A DNA stretch of 64,000 nucleotides from Rhinopomastus cyanomelas (GCA_013400115.1 VXBP01001915.1:1-64000), one strand, 5' to 3'; counted from the stretch's first letter, positions 1 through 12,839 are shown. Translations and numbers: made by a program. The notes: generated by a model not told the origin, from the sequence alone.

Positions 1-1962
1 GGCTGTCGATTTCTCAAATGACCCTGGGTTCCCTTGTCACCTCACACGCATGTTTTGCCAAATGTGCTTCTCCCCACACAACCAGCTTGTTTCACCGGAA
101 GTGTGGGACTTGCACAAGCAGAGCTGCTACCTCTCTGCCAGGTCATGCTTGCTCTGAGCACAAGCCAGAGAGACAGCTGCTGCCATGAATTAAGGGCTTG
201 GCCATGCTGGGTTTGTGCAAATCAACCTTCAGCAATTTGCTTCAACCTTCTGCTCTTCCCTGTTTCCCTTCCCATACTTTGCACTGTTGTGATTTTGTAA
301 GCTGCTTGGAGTAGGTATCATTCTTGGTATCTGTGTCTGGTTTCCAGCCCAGACGTCACCAGGGGTTGCCACACACTGCTGCAATATAAATGACTAATGA
401 TGATGATAAAAGGTGTGGGAGTTGGTTGCCTGGAGTGTTATCCTACTTTGAGAACTTTGTTTTAGAAACTAGCTTCTTCCTCCAATTATCTGTTATTTTA
501 TCTTGTTCAGTCTACTATTCTAAAAGTGGCAAGGGATTTTCAGCCGCCTCCGTTCTGGAGGACTTTGACAGAGGCTTTGAAATTTTCAGAGTTGGGATGG
601 TGTTGCTGCAATGATGCCAGCGGCCTTCAGCATGAGTTTCAGGTTACTGGCACCTTTGAGAGTCAACTTCAACTGTGTCCTGAAAGAGGCATGCAAGAGG
701 GAAGTGTTCTATTTTTAAGTTTGGGCTGCTATAGGTAATAATTACACACAAAACAGTATGTGAAAAGAACATTATCAAGGTTGCACAGCTCAGCAGTTGA
801 AGCTAAAAAGTGCTGCAAGAAAAATTGTCTCTCCTCCATTAATTTGCCACCTTGCCCAGGTGCATCAGTCACAGACTATTTTTGCCCAAGATCTGAGTCT
901 CGCTCACTACACATAATAGATGACACACTTTGGGGATTCAGTACTTTATTTTCTTTTCACTCTTCAATGCATAACTCAGACTCTGCTGTGAAGGCAAATG
1001 TATTACCCGGGAGGGTGTTCCACGGTGTTGCACCACACAGGCCCTTGCCACATGCAAACACCAATGTGTTTCCATTTACAGCACCTTGGTAGCAATTCTG
1101 GGTATTGTAACTCCCTAAGTAACCTAAGGCAAAAAAGAGTAAGATTACGAGTATCCCCAATGGTGGGTACCCAATGTAAGGGGTTTTTTAGTACCTGGCC
1201 GCACATACTGCAGCTCCCATTGGCTTCCACTGCAATGGCCAGCGCTCACTGCTTTCAGAGAGCCAAGCCTTTGGGTCCAGTGAGGGCTCCCAGTAGTATG
1301 GAGCAAGGGAGCAGCTTTGCAAAGCACATTCACACCTACAAGCAAAAGACTGCTGTTCCTTTTCTCAGACCATCTAGACACCTTTTAAATTCTTTTTAAA
1401 AAGGCTTCAAGCAAAAGCGTACTTCTCTCTTCTTCTATGGCCAATGTGCTCTGCTCTGATGGAAGCTAGAGTGTGATGGACAGAATGGTGCTGAGCTAAA
1501 GCCTTCCTGATAACAAAAGAACAAGAAGTGGCTGCATTCATCCTGAATCACCTTTAACTGTGGCATTTTTGGCTGGTCTTTGCAAATAACCTACAAACAA
1601 ATAATTCACTTTTTAAAAACAAACCCAAAGCCTTTTGCAGTTCAAAGCCTCATATTGGCAACTGTAAATGTCATTTCAAGCTGGCGAAGTGCTGCGCAGA
1701 TGCTGTGAGCTGAAAGAGTAATTAAACAGGAAAAACAATTACAAGAGAGGAAATATTTTTACAAAACTGATCCTTTTGAAATAATAGTCTTTTAAAAGTG
1801 CAAGTCCTTCCTCAGCACTTGTATCAGACCAATAAAACACAATAAAATTGAGAATGCAGTCCTTGCTTCAAAGGTGAAGATACTGAAGTATCACAACCAT
1901 TGTTTCCAAGCATCATTCACATAAACAGCAAAACTGGCTGAGCTTTTTTTTCCCAGAAAATA
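1..1962. other. Unique non-coding sequence
   Basis: AT-rich sequence with short chance frames only. No exon with both splice sites, RNA gene or recognised repeat was seen. It is inferred to be intergenic or intronic, possibly within the TUNAR upstream region. Confidence 0.5.
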
Positions 1963-1992
1963 TCCAATCCCTAATGTTCTGTGATTCTGTGA
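1963..1992 (+). mobile_element. CR1 3' tail fragment, about 30 bp
   Basis: TCCAATCCCTAATG followed by TTCTGTGATTCTGTGA is the last part of a CR1 3' UTR plus two degenerate 8-base tail units, with no CR1 body upstream. It resembles the end of the CR1 at 32588. It is either an extremely 5'-truncated insertion or the remnant of an eroded one. Confidence 0.6.
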
Positions 1993-2964
1993 ATTTCCAT
2001 CGGGAACGTGTAATTGCAGACCAAATAATTACAATTTTCAGAAGTTATAAAGAAATGCTGAGCACAACTTTCGTAAATTAGACCGTGTCTGTTGTCTATA
2101 ATTATTTGTAGTATCCCTTAATGTAGCTATACTTAATTTCCAGAACATATATACTATAGTTAGAAGTAGAAGTGTAGATTTTTAGAGTGTTGTACCTACC
2201 AACTAGCAGAATTTTTTTAGAGAACCTCAAAACCATGGCGCTGCTGGATGCTCTTCAGGTACACTTTTGTTTTGTAAGGAGAGGTCACAACTTTGTGAGG
2301 GCGGTTTGATTCATTACATGTCAATTTTTGGCCTCAGCTGAAATTACCGATATTATACAGCAAAAATAAATTCATATGAATTTGTGTCACTTTTCCATCT
2401 CTTAATATTTCTTAAATATCTTCTGAATCAGCTCAGCTTCCATTCCAACATGCAGTGGTGAGAGCAGATCTTCAAATTGCTTATGACAGAGGTTACGTGC
2501 CTTCTGGCAGATAACGGAGACCTGTCTTTCTCTGAGAGATGGGATATTGTATTTTTTCCTTTTACAGTTCACTACTAAAAGAGAGCACTGGAGATGTCCT
2601 TGAAATAGAAAACGAGGTGCTGAGACCTTAAATGATGGAGACACTTTAACATCTCATTCTTTCACACAGCTATTTCAGCTAACGTTACTTTTAATGCAAA
2701 TTTTAGGGCTTTTTGGAGTTTCTTCTTAGCTGAATATGCCAGCATCAAGGTGTGCTCACTGCACTGGGTTTGTTGTTGTTCTGCTCTTTTAAACTCAGGG
2801 AAAATGAGCAGAGGGCTAAGAGACAGAACAATGACTTAAAATTTCATATTGTTATTCTATCATAATTTCTAGGCTCTTTGGAGTAAGAACAACACATTTT
2901 CAGTGCACAGACCCCACTTTAATGCAAGAAGCCCAGGCAGGTTTTGTCCTTTGTTTTTTCAAAT
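1993..2964. other. Unique non-coding sequence
   Basis: AT-rich stretch with no recognised gene, RNA or repeat. Open frames are short and lack codon structure. Confidence 0.5.
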
Positions 2965-3355
2965 ACAGAATCATCGAATCATGGAATCATTAGGGATTGG
3001 AAGGTACCTCGAAGGATCATCTAGACCAATCCCCTTGACACAGCAGGATCACCTAGACCAAGTCACACAGCAACACATCCAGGCAGGTTTAAACACCTCC
3101 AGTGAAGGAGACTCCACAACCTCCCTGAGCAGCTTGTTCCAGTGCTCCGTCACCCTCACTGTGAAGAAGTTCCTTCTCATATTTCTGTGGAACCTCCTAT
3201 GTTTCAAGCTTACAACCATTGCCCCTTGTCCTATCACTAGATGATATTAAGAGGAGCCTGGCTCCATCCTCCTGACACCCACCCTTCAAATATTTATAGA
3301 CATTAATGAGGTCACCCCTCAGTCTCCTCTTTTCCAAGGTAAAGAGACCCAGCTA
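2965..3355 (-). mobile_element. CR1 LINE, 5'-truncated 3' end
   Basis: Reverse-complement CR1. The tail units (GAATCAT repeats) are at the left edge, followed by the conserved block that in sense reads GATTGGACTAGATGATC-like. The antisense C-terminal ORF2 segment comes next, with the usual HRRFHRNMRRNFFTVRVTE region. It ends near 3355 where CR1 similarity stops. Confidence 0.9.
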
Positions 3356-3449
3356 AATCTTGTAACTAGAAAAAACCAAGAGAAAGACAAGAAAAATAAC
3401 CAAAAGCACGGAATGGCTTCTGTATGAGATAAAGAAAACAACAGAGAGA

Positions 3450-3596
3450 GTTTGTGGAGTTTCTTTGTCTGGACATTCAAAACTGATCTGGATGTGTTCC
3501 TGCAGCATCTTTTGCAAGTGATCCTGTTCTAGCAGGAGGGTTGCACTAGATGATCTTCAGGAGATCCCTTCCAACCCCTTCCATTCCGTGATTCTT
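3450..3596 (+). mobile_element. CR1 LINE 3' end, opposite orientation to its neighbour
   Basis: The sense CR1 3' block with GATCCTGTTCTAGCAGGAGG and CACTAGATGATCTTCAGG ends in CCGTGATTCTT. It lies about 95 bp after an antisense CR1 copy, so the pair could fold together over the shared 3' segment. Confidence 0.8.
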
Positions 3597-6004
3597 CAGT
3601 CCTAAAAAATTATGACTACAGTTGTATGGCAAGAGATTTACAGCATCAAGGTGTCCTGCAGAATAAAGGCTGATTACTCACTGTTTCCCAAAATGTGCAA
3701 TGAGGAATGACGTTACAGGTTTAAATAACAGGAGGATGCCTTTTCAGATATCCCTGATTTGTCTTTTGAGCTCATTGCTAGAGGACACTGTATAGAAGTA
3801 ATCATGTGAGTTAAAGCAGTAATTGGACAAATTTAGAGAAAAGAACTCTTTTGAAAGGTATTAAATGCAAAGATGCTGCCTCTTGTGGATGAAGTGCTTG
3901 AGCTGCAGATTTCTGGACTGTAGTTAGGCAAGGTAGCATGCTCTGCACCTGTGATATCAGCTAATGGCAAGGGGACACCTGGTCAGCTCCTGGTCAGTCT
4001 GGCTCCATCCGGCTACTTTCACGTCAGCTAATGATGCAGTGCGTTTGGCCTTTACTGGGTATCTTGTAAGGCAGTTCTGGGAAACCCCTACTGTGGTTAG
4101 ACCTTTCTGTCCCTTCCCCACTGATGGGAAAGGAGCAAAATACCTGCGTTTGCTTTTTCTCCTCCTACATTGCAGCTGCTGCTGCTAGCAGAGGAGCCCC
4201 TCAGGCTTTGCAGGATGGGGCTCAGCAGACACTGTATGAAGAGAAAGCCTGAGAGATCTGTTTTCTGCCTTTGTTTGTGCCCACAACATGCAACATTTAT
4301 CTTTCAGCACTAACTGCTTGTTGTAGCAGAGCAGTAAATTGTCTGAAAATGGAGCACAACCGGGCAGGAGGGTTTTTTTAGAACCAGCACATTTGCACAC
4401 AATTGCAGAGGGATCCATGTGAACAAAGCAAACATAGACCCTGTTGTTCTTCCTCTCCTCTTGCTGACAGAGGCTATCAAGAGTAAACCTTGGGACGAGT
4501 GGGAGGCAGGAAGTACTCTTTTTACTCAAAAAGCCTGAAAAGAAATATTGAGTATTTAAAAGGAGGAAAATAACAAGTGTGTACTGCAGTCCAACCGAGG
4601 GTCACTCACTTTTCTGCTGCACCAGGCAACCGAGCACAGTGTTGTGTACAGGAAAAATGGATTGTGAACAGAAAACAGGCCAGGCTAAACTGAGCTGAGA
4701 TTTCACCAGTTTGTTCACAGCCAGAAAATTAGTCATCTCTGGGTTTCTGAAATTTGGACTTTTAACTGTAAATGCCTCCAGTTGTGTTTTAAGTAGATTG
4801 TTAATTTTGATGAATAACAATTTTGTTTTTGTAGTTTGTCTCATTTCAAAGCACAGGACTGAAAGTTAAGGGTGTTTTGTATTTCAGTGAGGTCTGTGTC
4901 TCTCACAATCGAGGACTTGTGAAGCCTGATGACTCTTGGTATGGGAGACCTTGGCGTAGCTGGAGGAGCTAGAGGCAGTTAGTGAGACTGTGAATAGCAC
5001 TGTCTGCATAGAGGCAGGTAAAGGATAGTCTGGAGTGAGTGCCTGGTATTTAAGAATAATTATTCTTCTAAAGATTATAGCTTTTTTTCCTAAGATAAGG
5101 ACACTTGTATTCAAAATATTTGATTAATAGAGCTTAAGTATCCTGAGCATTTCAGGGTTGTGTATGGTCCCAGAGACATAAATTAGGAGAAGGAAGGTAA
5201 AACTGGGTGCCAGTCCTTTGGCTGCTCGGAGTCCTGGGCTGCCTGGCAGTCAAAAACAGCTGGCAGAACAAACTGGATCAGACCCATGGTGGGAAGCAGG
5301 ACAAGCCCTGGAATGTATCACTTCTTTTAATTCTGCCCTCTCAGAATAACCTCTTTGATGCTGAGTGCTTCCCTTTATGCTAGAGGAGGTCTCACATTGC
5401 TGAGACCTTTGGAAATATCCTGGATGAGTGCTATAAATAGTATGTATTTCCCACTGACTAAAATGTGCCAGCATAGCAGCAGCCTGATGTGGGTGTATTT
5501 TCCTGCTTCAGGACTACAGTGTCCTCTCTCCACTGCGACATCTCTGCACTTCAGGCACTGTGCTTTGCTCACTGCTGGGCAGCGTTATTGAACCTGACTC
5601 ACATTTCTGCTCCTTCTGATCAATTTTCTCTAATAGAAGACCTCTCCCCAGACACATTTCTTTGTCTCCCCACTCCCTTCTCTTAAGGCAGATCTTTGCT
5701 GTTCTTAGGTATTCCGATTTATTTGCTACTTATTTATTTACTAAAAACTGCACGTGGCCCATGCGTGCTGCTGTGTCTAAATGAGATTTTTGTGAAGCTT
5801 CTCTTGGCCTTATCTTGCATTTACATGGTGCCTTTCAGTTCCCTGAAATCCAACTCTAAAAACACACATGCGTGTCTCTGCACTCACTAGTGCTTCTCTG
5901 ACCAAGACCTTAACTGATAGCTGACAACAAGTTGTGTTCATGGCGTTTAGGGGGGTTAATCCAGTCACAATGAATTAAAGTCACCACAGAAGTAAGAATA
6001 TCAC
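3597..6004. other. Unique non-coding sequence
   Basis: No recognised coding exon, RNA gene or mobile element. Several frames of 60-115 codons occur, none with family similarity or conserved motifs that I can see. Confidence 0.45.
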
Positions 6005-6897
6005 ACAGAACCACAGAATGTTTGGGACCTCATGTTTAGTCCAACCCCATTGACTGCAGGATCATCTACAACAGGTCACATGGGAAAAAGTCCAGACGGG
6101 TTTTGAAGATCTCCAGAGAAAAAGACTCCACAATCTCTCTGGTCAGTCTGTTCCAGTGTTCTGTCAACCTCCCAGTAAAAAGTTTTCTTTTGTGTTTATG
6201 TGGAACCTCCTATGTTCCAGCTTACACCTGTTGTCCCTTGTCCTATCATTGGACATAACGAAAAGAGCCTGGCTCCATCCTCCTGACATTCAACCTTTAT
6301 GTATTTATAAACATCACTGAGGTCACCTTTCCTTCTCCTTTTCTCCAAGCTGAAGAGACCCAGCTCCCTCAGCCTTTCCTCATCAGGGAGATGTTTCACT
6401 CCCTTCATCATCATTGTGGCTCTGTGCTGGACTCTCTCAAGCAGTTCTGAGTCCTTCTTTAAGTAATTGACCCAGAACTGGACACAATATTCCAGATGCA
6501 ACCCCACCAGGCAGAGTAAAGGGGGAGGAGAACCTCTCTAGACCTGCTAACCACAGGCTTCTGATCCACCCCAGGATGCCATTTGCTTTCTTGGCCACAA
6601 GGACACACTGCTGGCTTATGGTTATCCCGCTGGCCACCAGGATCCCCAGGTCCCTTTCTCCTATGCTGCTCTCCAACAGGTCAGTCCCCAACCTATACTG
6701 GTTCCTGGGATTGTTCTTGCCCAGATGTAAGACTCTACGCTTGCCCTTGTTATAGTTCATTCAATTTCTCCCTGCCCAGCTCTCCAGCCTGTTCAGGTCC
6801 AGCTGAATGGCAAAGCAGCCTGCTGGGGTATCCACCACTCCTCCCAGCTTTGTGTCATCAGCAAACTTGCTGACAGTGCTCTCTAATCCTTCATCTA
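6005..6897 (-). mobile_element. CR1 LINE, 3' part of a copy split by an LTR
   Basis: Antisense CR1 covering the 3' UTR and the C-terminal part of the reverse transcriptase ORF. The minus strand reads the FADDTKLGG catalytic block near 6850, then the LESSIGERDLGILV and CVLVAKKANGILGWIR segments, then the HRRF-type C-terminus, with frameshifts. The copy is interrupted at 6897 by an LTR and continues at 8265. Confidence 0.92.
6893..6897. repeat. 5-bp target site duplication ATCTA, left copy
   Basis: Identical to 8260-8264. The two copies flank the LTR, and removing one restores a continuous CR1. Confidence 0.85.
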
Positions 6898-8259
6898 TGT
6901 GGTGGTTTGAAGACCACAATTTAAGATAAAGGAAAAGAAAGCAAAGCAGTGAGGTCTCGATGACATTTTGGATAAATTTGCCAGACAATGGATAGCTTAG
7001 AGAAAACTGCAGAAAGGTTTATTAACTCTATAACTGTATACAGAAAGGAAGAAAAGTTTATGCAAGTCAGTGCACACAAACTAGAAACTGTGTCACAAAT
7101 GCCATCACACATTCTGAGAAAAATACAATGGGAGGTCACTATCGTTTGGGCCTCGGATCTTCTTTCACATTAGAGATCTGGGGGAAAAGAGCATGTCAGT
7201 CAAGCAGAGACGAGTACCACCACCTTCTCTATTATTCATGCATCACCCCCATCTGCAATACAGCGAGACCCAAATTGCTTGCAGACTGGTGAATTCTTCA
7301 ATTCTTCAGCATAGCTTCTCCAGCTCAGTGGTCTCGGGATGGCCTGACTTCTCAGCAGCCAAAACTGCATCCCTCGGTGCAGGAGACATGCATTTCAAAC
7401 AAAGAACCCAGTCTCTGTCTTTCAGATCCAAGGTTTAAGGATTCTCAAGTCCTTCTGCTTTCTTCAGCTAAGCACAAAGGAGCTCTCCCCCAATACTTAA
7501 GCACCTCCAGTCTTTCTCAGCAGCAGAAATGACAAACAGTCTCTCTTCCTGCTGATCAGTCTCGCCAAAATGGCGGCAGCGTAGCCGCATAGCCCTGGCC
7601 ACGTGAGGGATCCAAGATGGAGACCGACTGCATGGCTGCGTCATCAGGGCCGCACCCCCCCCACACTCTACACGTGGCCAAGAGGGTCTTCCAAAGATCC
7701 TATCCCTCCCCTGTTTCAGCTCCAGGAGGAAGAGGAGTATCCCAGCTCACCGCGATGCTGAAGGGCTGCTCCGTGGGGTGGGGTCATGATGGCAGATCTG
7801 CACCAGTCTTGCTTCTCTGGTCCGTGGCCAGGATCGCACAGCGTCAGGCCGCTGCTGCAGCTGCTTTGGGGCCGGGGCCGCAGCTGCTTCGGGGCCGGGG
7901 TCGGGACCGCAGCAAGTCGCAGCCGGCACCGGGGCCGTGGTCCTCTCAGAGCCGCAGCAAGTCGCGACCCAGCTGCATTTGGCACCCCCCACCGCCCCAG
8001 GAACAAGCAGTGGGGAGGTGCTCGACTCAGAGTCGCAGCCCCCAAGAGAGAGAAAAGCGCGCTCTGCTTGTTATAGGCTGACCTAGCCATGCCCTTCCGG
8101 GGGAGGTCCCGGGACAGTGTAACTTGGGGGAGGTCCCCGGGACAAGCCCTTTCAGGACAGGTAACTGGGTGGAGGGTTCCTCTTGAGAGTAACTTTTTGT
8201 TCTTCATGAAGGCACAAATCTGCACATCTGAAAATTCTGGTAAATTTCAAACTGCAACA
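6898..8259 (-). mobile_element. ERV LTR insertion, 1362 bp, within CR1
   Basis: It is bounded on the + strand by TG at 6898 and CA at 8259, with perfect 5-bp target duplications ATCTA (6893-6897 and 8260-8264). The host CR1 resumes directly after. Orientation is minus: a polyadenylation signal reads on that strand near 7025 and the element end reads ACCACCACA. About 600 bases (6905-7600) are homologous to the LTR at 25529-26159 in reverse orientation. The U3-side part (7620-8250) is GC-rich with repeated GCAGCTGCTT and GCAGCAAGTCGC units and a TATAA near 8073 on the minus strand. A 5-bp duplication suits ERVL or ERV1-like integrases. No gag, pol or env was seen, so it is a solo LTR or a non-autonomous element. 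Confidence 0.85.
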
Positions 8260-8264
8260 ATCTA

Positions 8265-8512
8265 GATTGTTGATATATAATTGAATAAAACTACTCTCAG
8301 CACCAAACCCTGAGTGACTCCACTAGATAGAGGCCTCCAGCTAGAATCTGTGCCACTGGATACAACTCTCAGCCTTCTTCAAGTAGTTCACAATCCACCT
8401 CACTGCCCAGTCATCCAGATCACACTTGCTCAGTTTAGCTGTGAGGATGCCCTGGGAGACAGTGTAGAATGGTCAACTGAAATCAAGGTAAACCATATGA
8501 CTGCAGTTGCCA
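8265..8512 (-). mobile_element. CR1 LINE, 5'-ward continuation of the split copy
   Basis: It continues the CR1 of 6005-6897 across the LTR. The sequence around CACCAAACCCTGAGTGACTC and the following block correspond antisense to the reverse transcriptase region just upstream of FADD (SSGVPQGSVLGP-type). It ends near AACCATATGACTGCAG, where the copy is 5'-truncated. Confidence 0.85.
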
Positions 8513-9512
8513 CTTAGCCCAGCCAGGAGGCTGTCCAGGACTTGAGCTTAGCACCCAACTTTTCCAAGTATGCCCTTGGGGGAAAATGAGGTTAAAAGAA
8601 CCTGAGAACCTCTTGTGATGTTCAAGTGGGCTTAAACCATGGAGGAGCCTCTCCTCTCTATGCGGTAATTCAAGCACTTCTTTGTGAGATAAGGGAGGTG
8701 TCAGCTCTAGCAGCACCTGAAGTCACGCTCCACTTTGTATTATTTCTGTGCCCTCTTCACTTTCCTAATCAAAACAAGTCTCCGCTGTGTTTCTTATCCC
8801 CAGAGGGTGGAACTATCCTCAGAAAATTAAAGCTCTTTTATCTCTTACTGTGTCATCACAACTAATAGCCCGGGGACTGTAAACAAGTTTAAATATCAAA
8901 CCAATTTGGCTAGTGATTGTCTGTGATTATGGATTAAGAATACAAAATTTGTGCCCTCTGATATCCAGGCTAGATTACATGGAAGGAGACAGATCCTCAC
9001 TTGATGGAATCTGAGGTGGCTCAGCTGAGCCCATAAGAGGAGGGGCTGCTTTTGATCAGCTGAGCAGATGACCCTGGGATATTTTCAGAAGTTTTCATTC
9101 TTCTTTTTCAAAGAGCCAGACAAAACATGACAGCAAGAGGCTGATCGGAAAGGAGTGCTGGGGGCCCCTGACAAAGGCAGGACAGCCCTTCTCTCCTCCA
9201 ACTTCCCAGGAGCTCTGCTTCTGCTGGCTGCACCCTCCACTCACATCTCCTTTAGGGAGCTCATAAATAACAACTTACAGGAGAAGTGATTTAAGATTAC
9301 AAAACTTCAAGAGCAGGTCAAGGTGCCAGCATATTCAAAAGCTGACAGACATGTGGGGGCAGGTACTTTGTGAGGGATGTGCTTCAATATGACAAATGTA
9401 CTGCAGTAAATTTCACTAATGTGCCCTCACTGCTGCTTTTTCCAGAACTGTGCTGTGAAGCCATCACTTCTAGCTCAGTCACTGCTAACGCTGAGCATGA
9501 AGAGATGCAAAA
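8513..9512. other. Unique non-coding sequence
   Basis: No gene or recognised repeat was seen. The composition is ordinary for the window. Confidence 0.45.
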
Positions 9513-9735
9513 GGATCACAGAATTACTTAGGCTGCAAAAAAACCTCTGACCTCAAGCCCAACCTATGACCTAATGTCACCACAATCACCTAGACCACAG
9601 CACTAAGTGCCACATCCAGTCTTTTCTGAAACACCTCTGGGGATGGGGACTATACCACCTTCCTGGGCAGTCCATTCCAATGTCTGATCATCTCCTTTGG
9701 TAGAAATGCTTTGTCTAGTTCAGTTTTTGCAACAA
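9513..9735 (-). mobile_element. CR1 LINE 3' end, older copy
   Basis: Antisense CR1 with degraded GGATCACAGAATTAC start, then the ACACCTCTGGGGATGGGGAC and TTCCTGGGCAGTCCATTCCA blocks typical of the CR1 C-terminal ORF2 coding end. Strong divergence suggests an old subfamily. Confidence 0.85.
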
Positions 9736-11295
9736 CAGTGATGTGCAACAGGTTCTACAGATCTGGGGAGATGTCAGCGGCTATATTTTACACCAGTGTT
9801 GGAATGTAATATTTTTCATGTTGGCATCTCCCCCTTTTGGAAGAATTTGTGGGGCCTCGCTTTTGTTATGGATTATTTTCTGACATAGGGGTGTTGGTTT
9901 TTCAGAGAGTCCCACAGATGAGAAACTGAGGCAGAGAGAGTGGATTTCCTGTTGATACATAAGAAGCCAGCAGTTAGTGCAAAAAGTGTCCAAACTACTG
10001 AACTGTCCTCTTCACTCTGTGCAATGCAAAAGATATGAAACACATACATTTTCCTCGACAGCTTATGGGAATACATATGTTTTCAAAAGGCTGATGCTAG
10101 CTTAATGATGAATGTTACAGAATGAAGAAGGAAACACATTAATTTTGATGTGGCAGGAAAGTGCCTTCCCAATGAAGCAGTAATTATGTATGAAGGGTAG
10201 TTATTAAAAAACCGGTAAAAAAAATCTGGTAAATCTAGTGCTCTCCAGCCCCTGTCTCCCAGCACTTCTGGCAGCAGCTCTAGGTAATGAAAAAGTGTTT
10301 CTGACCATCATGAAGTCCCACCAGAAAAACAGAAAAGGAGCAATGGGTCTTAAGAATTTTAAAAATATGAAACAATGTAAAGTAAGTGAAATAAATCTCC
10401 AGAAGAGAGTAACAGAGGCTGAAAGAGGTACTCAGAAAGCCAGAAGACTTTTATATTTTCTTAATTAAGGTAATTGTACTAAAACAGACAGGAAATGCTT
10501 TCCCAGTAGCAAAAAAATCCATCCACAACTCCCAGCAGGGTAAAATACCCCTAAGCATGAGATCTGTGAAGGTTAAAGGCTTGAGTCTATCATGTAGAGA
10601 GTCCTCCTTTTTCCCCCAAGGTCAGTCCTTAAATGTGGAGAAGTAATTTTGATTGTGGTCTCCTCATGGAGAGTCAGTGCTTCAAAGTCAGCGCTTACCT
10701 TGATTTCAACAGTGCTATATTTGGCAACGTACTAATATAATTGTATTTGGTCCAGTTTTGTCCTGTTTGAATGTTAAATGCCACATAATACCAAGCCCAT
10801 TGTGCTGTCTCTTGTAGTTTAGGTGATGTATGAACTTGGGAGCAGTGTGGGCCCACTGGATAAATCGCTTCAGGAAAATGGACACTGCTGGTACCAGTCT
10901 CTGCACTACATGTGTTTTGGGGTTTTAACTTCAGACCAGCTTTTGTCTGGGCCCTTGCTGACATGAAATTTCTTTTATTATTTTTTAGCACAGTACAAGC
11001 TCCTGCAGCACATCTTTGGGTGTATTTTCATCTAAAAAGGATGCAGTTCATGCAATGCCAGGATGCATCACAGTGTGAGCCAAATGCAGCACACAGACAT
11101 GACCAGAACAACAGGGATAACCATCAATAAATCACATTGCTCATCAGGCCACACAGAAACTCTCAACTGCTGTTGTGTCCTTGCTATTCCTTCATGTTCA
11201 TCATGTCTCTGGTCATCAGCTTTTCCATGTTTATTTAACTGCATCACACTAAGGACCTTCTACCACAGTTAAGGACCTTTCATGGCACAAAAATA
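9736..11295. other. Unique non-coding sequence
   Basis: AT-rich, with no recognised exon or repeat. Overlapping minus-strand frames around 9781-10076 and 10695-10991 show no family resemblance. Confidence 0.45.
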
Positions 11296-11610
11296 ATCAT
11301 AGAATCATAGAATGTGTTGGGCTGGAAGGAACCTTTAAAGGTCATCTAGTCCAATCTCCCTGCAGTGAGTGACGGCATCTTTAACTGTATCAGGTTGGTC
11401 AGAGCCACATCAACCCTGACCTTGAATGCCTCCATCTACAATCTCTCTGGGCACCCTGTTCCAATGTTGCACCATCCTCACTGTAAAGAGCTTTTTTCTA
11501 ACATCCAATCTCAATATACCTGGCTCTAATTTAAAACCACTGCCCCTTGTCCTGTCACTGCACACCCTTGCGAACAGTCTCTCTAGCAGTCTGAATCGAG
11601 CGGGCAGTGT
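11296..11610 (-). mobile_element. CR1 LINE 3' end
   Basis: Begins AATCATAGAATCATAGAATG (tail units reversed), followed by GGTCATCTAGTCCAATCTCC and the antisense ORF2 C-terminus with ATCTCTCTGGGCACCCTGTT. The subfamily differs from the copies at 2965 and 6005, with a CTGCAGTGAGTGACGGCATC segment. Confidence 0.9.
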
Positions 11611-12839
11611 TTTGATTGGAAATCACTCAGTGTCTCCTTGCTAGTAACTAAAAACTTGCAAAGAGGAGAAAAGATCGTACGTCCTCAGATCAGAGATTGT
11701 ACAGCCCAAGGACTCCCACTCTCTCACAGTAACCAGTAATGGGTGTCTGGGAAAGACCTTAATAACCAGGCAAGGACGTGCTGGAATTCCCCAGAATACT
11801 TCCTTAGCTTTCAGGAAATTCAAAACTGAAGAATTCCTAAGCCAAAGGCTTTGCGTTTGTATCTAACAGCAGTTGTTAATAAGAGGGGTTCAGATGCTCC
11901 CAGACTGCTTTTGCTCACTTTAACTCTAGAAACAGGATTGTCTAGTGCACATGGTGCAGTCACTGTGCTGAAGTTACAAGTGTTGGTAGAAGCACTACTC
12001 CAGCTGGGGCTCTGTGCTGCTCTCTGTGGGGGTTACATTGATGTCAGCAGGAAGCTGCCCAAACCACAGGACTCTTTTTTCTGAGTGAGAAGGGCCTGAC
12101 CAGAAGATATCTGGGAACAACCAGATTTCTGTGACAGCCAGAGTGCTGCATCAAGAGCATCTGGCTCTTGTGAAAGCAGCTAGCAAGGAAGGATCACAAC
12201 CTTCCTTGCTCAAATCCTTGTGTTCCAGTCCTGGGATTTTATCAGATCCTATTTTAATTGTAATCCCATGCTTATTGTAATTTAATTGTAATTTTTTTTC
12301 AAATAAAGAGTGAAATGCAAACATTTGGCCAGCAGGAAAACCTTCCACTTATCAAAAGGGAAAAGAACATGAGACCCAAATGACTCACAGCTTTATGCGT
12401 TAAGTAACGGCTGTGTGCCACAGCTCGCGATGTGGGCTTGTGGTCCAGGGCCACAGAGAATACATGTGCTTGCGATGTGAGGTCAACTTAGATGGCTTTG
12501 GTAGGTAACTACCCTGTGATTTCCCAGAGCAAATCTCCTTGTTAAGATATCACTGACCGCATGGTGGCAATTAATAAGACAGAGAGGGCACCCATCAGAT
12601 GCAACCAATCCCTCTCTATCCTCTGGACACTAGCTGGGGGCAAAGATGACAAAGCCCTAAGCTGCTAAAGAGGTAGGTCCTGCAGGAAGAGTTGCAGGTG
12701 ACTGTGTCTATTCCAACTCTGAGAGCCAGGGAGTTTCTGAGGGCTGGTGAGGAACCTGGAAGCAGACAGCAAGAGACAGTGTCCCTTGGAGGTACCTGAT
12801 GCCACTAGAGCTTTGTTGTCTCAGGGCAGGTTACCTGAA
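11611..12839. other. Unique non-coding sequence
   Basis: No recognised gene. Short duplicated motifs such as TTTAATTGTAAT occur near 12245-12295. The last 50-100 bases may already be diverged CR1 sequence. Confidence 0.4.

Noticed and set aside
7617..8225. Overlapping frames of 81-169 codons on both strands
   Set aside because: They lie in the GC-rich half of an LTR where stop codons are rare; arginine/proline/alanine-rich composition without motifs.
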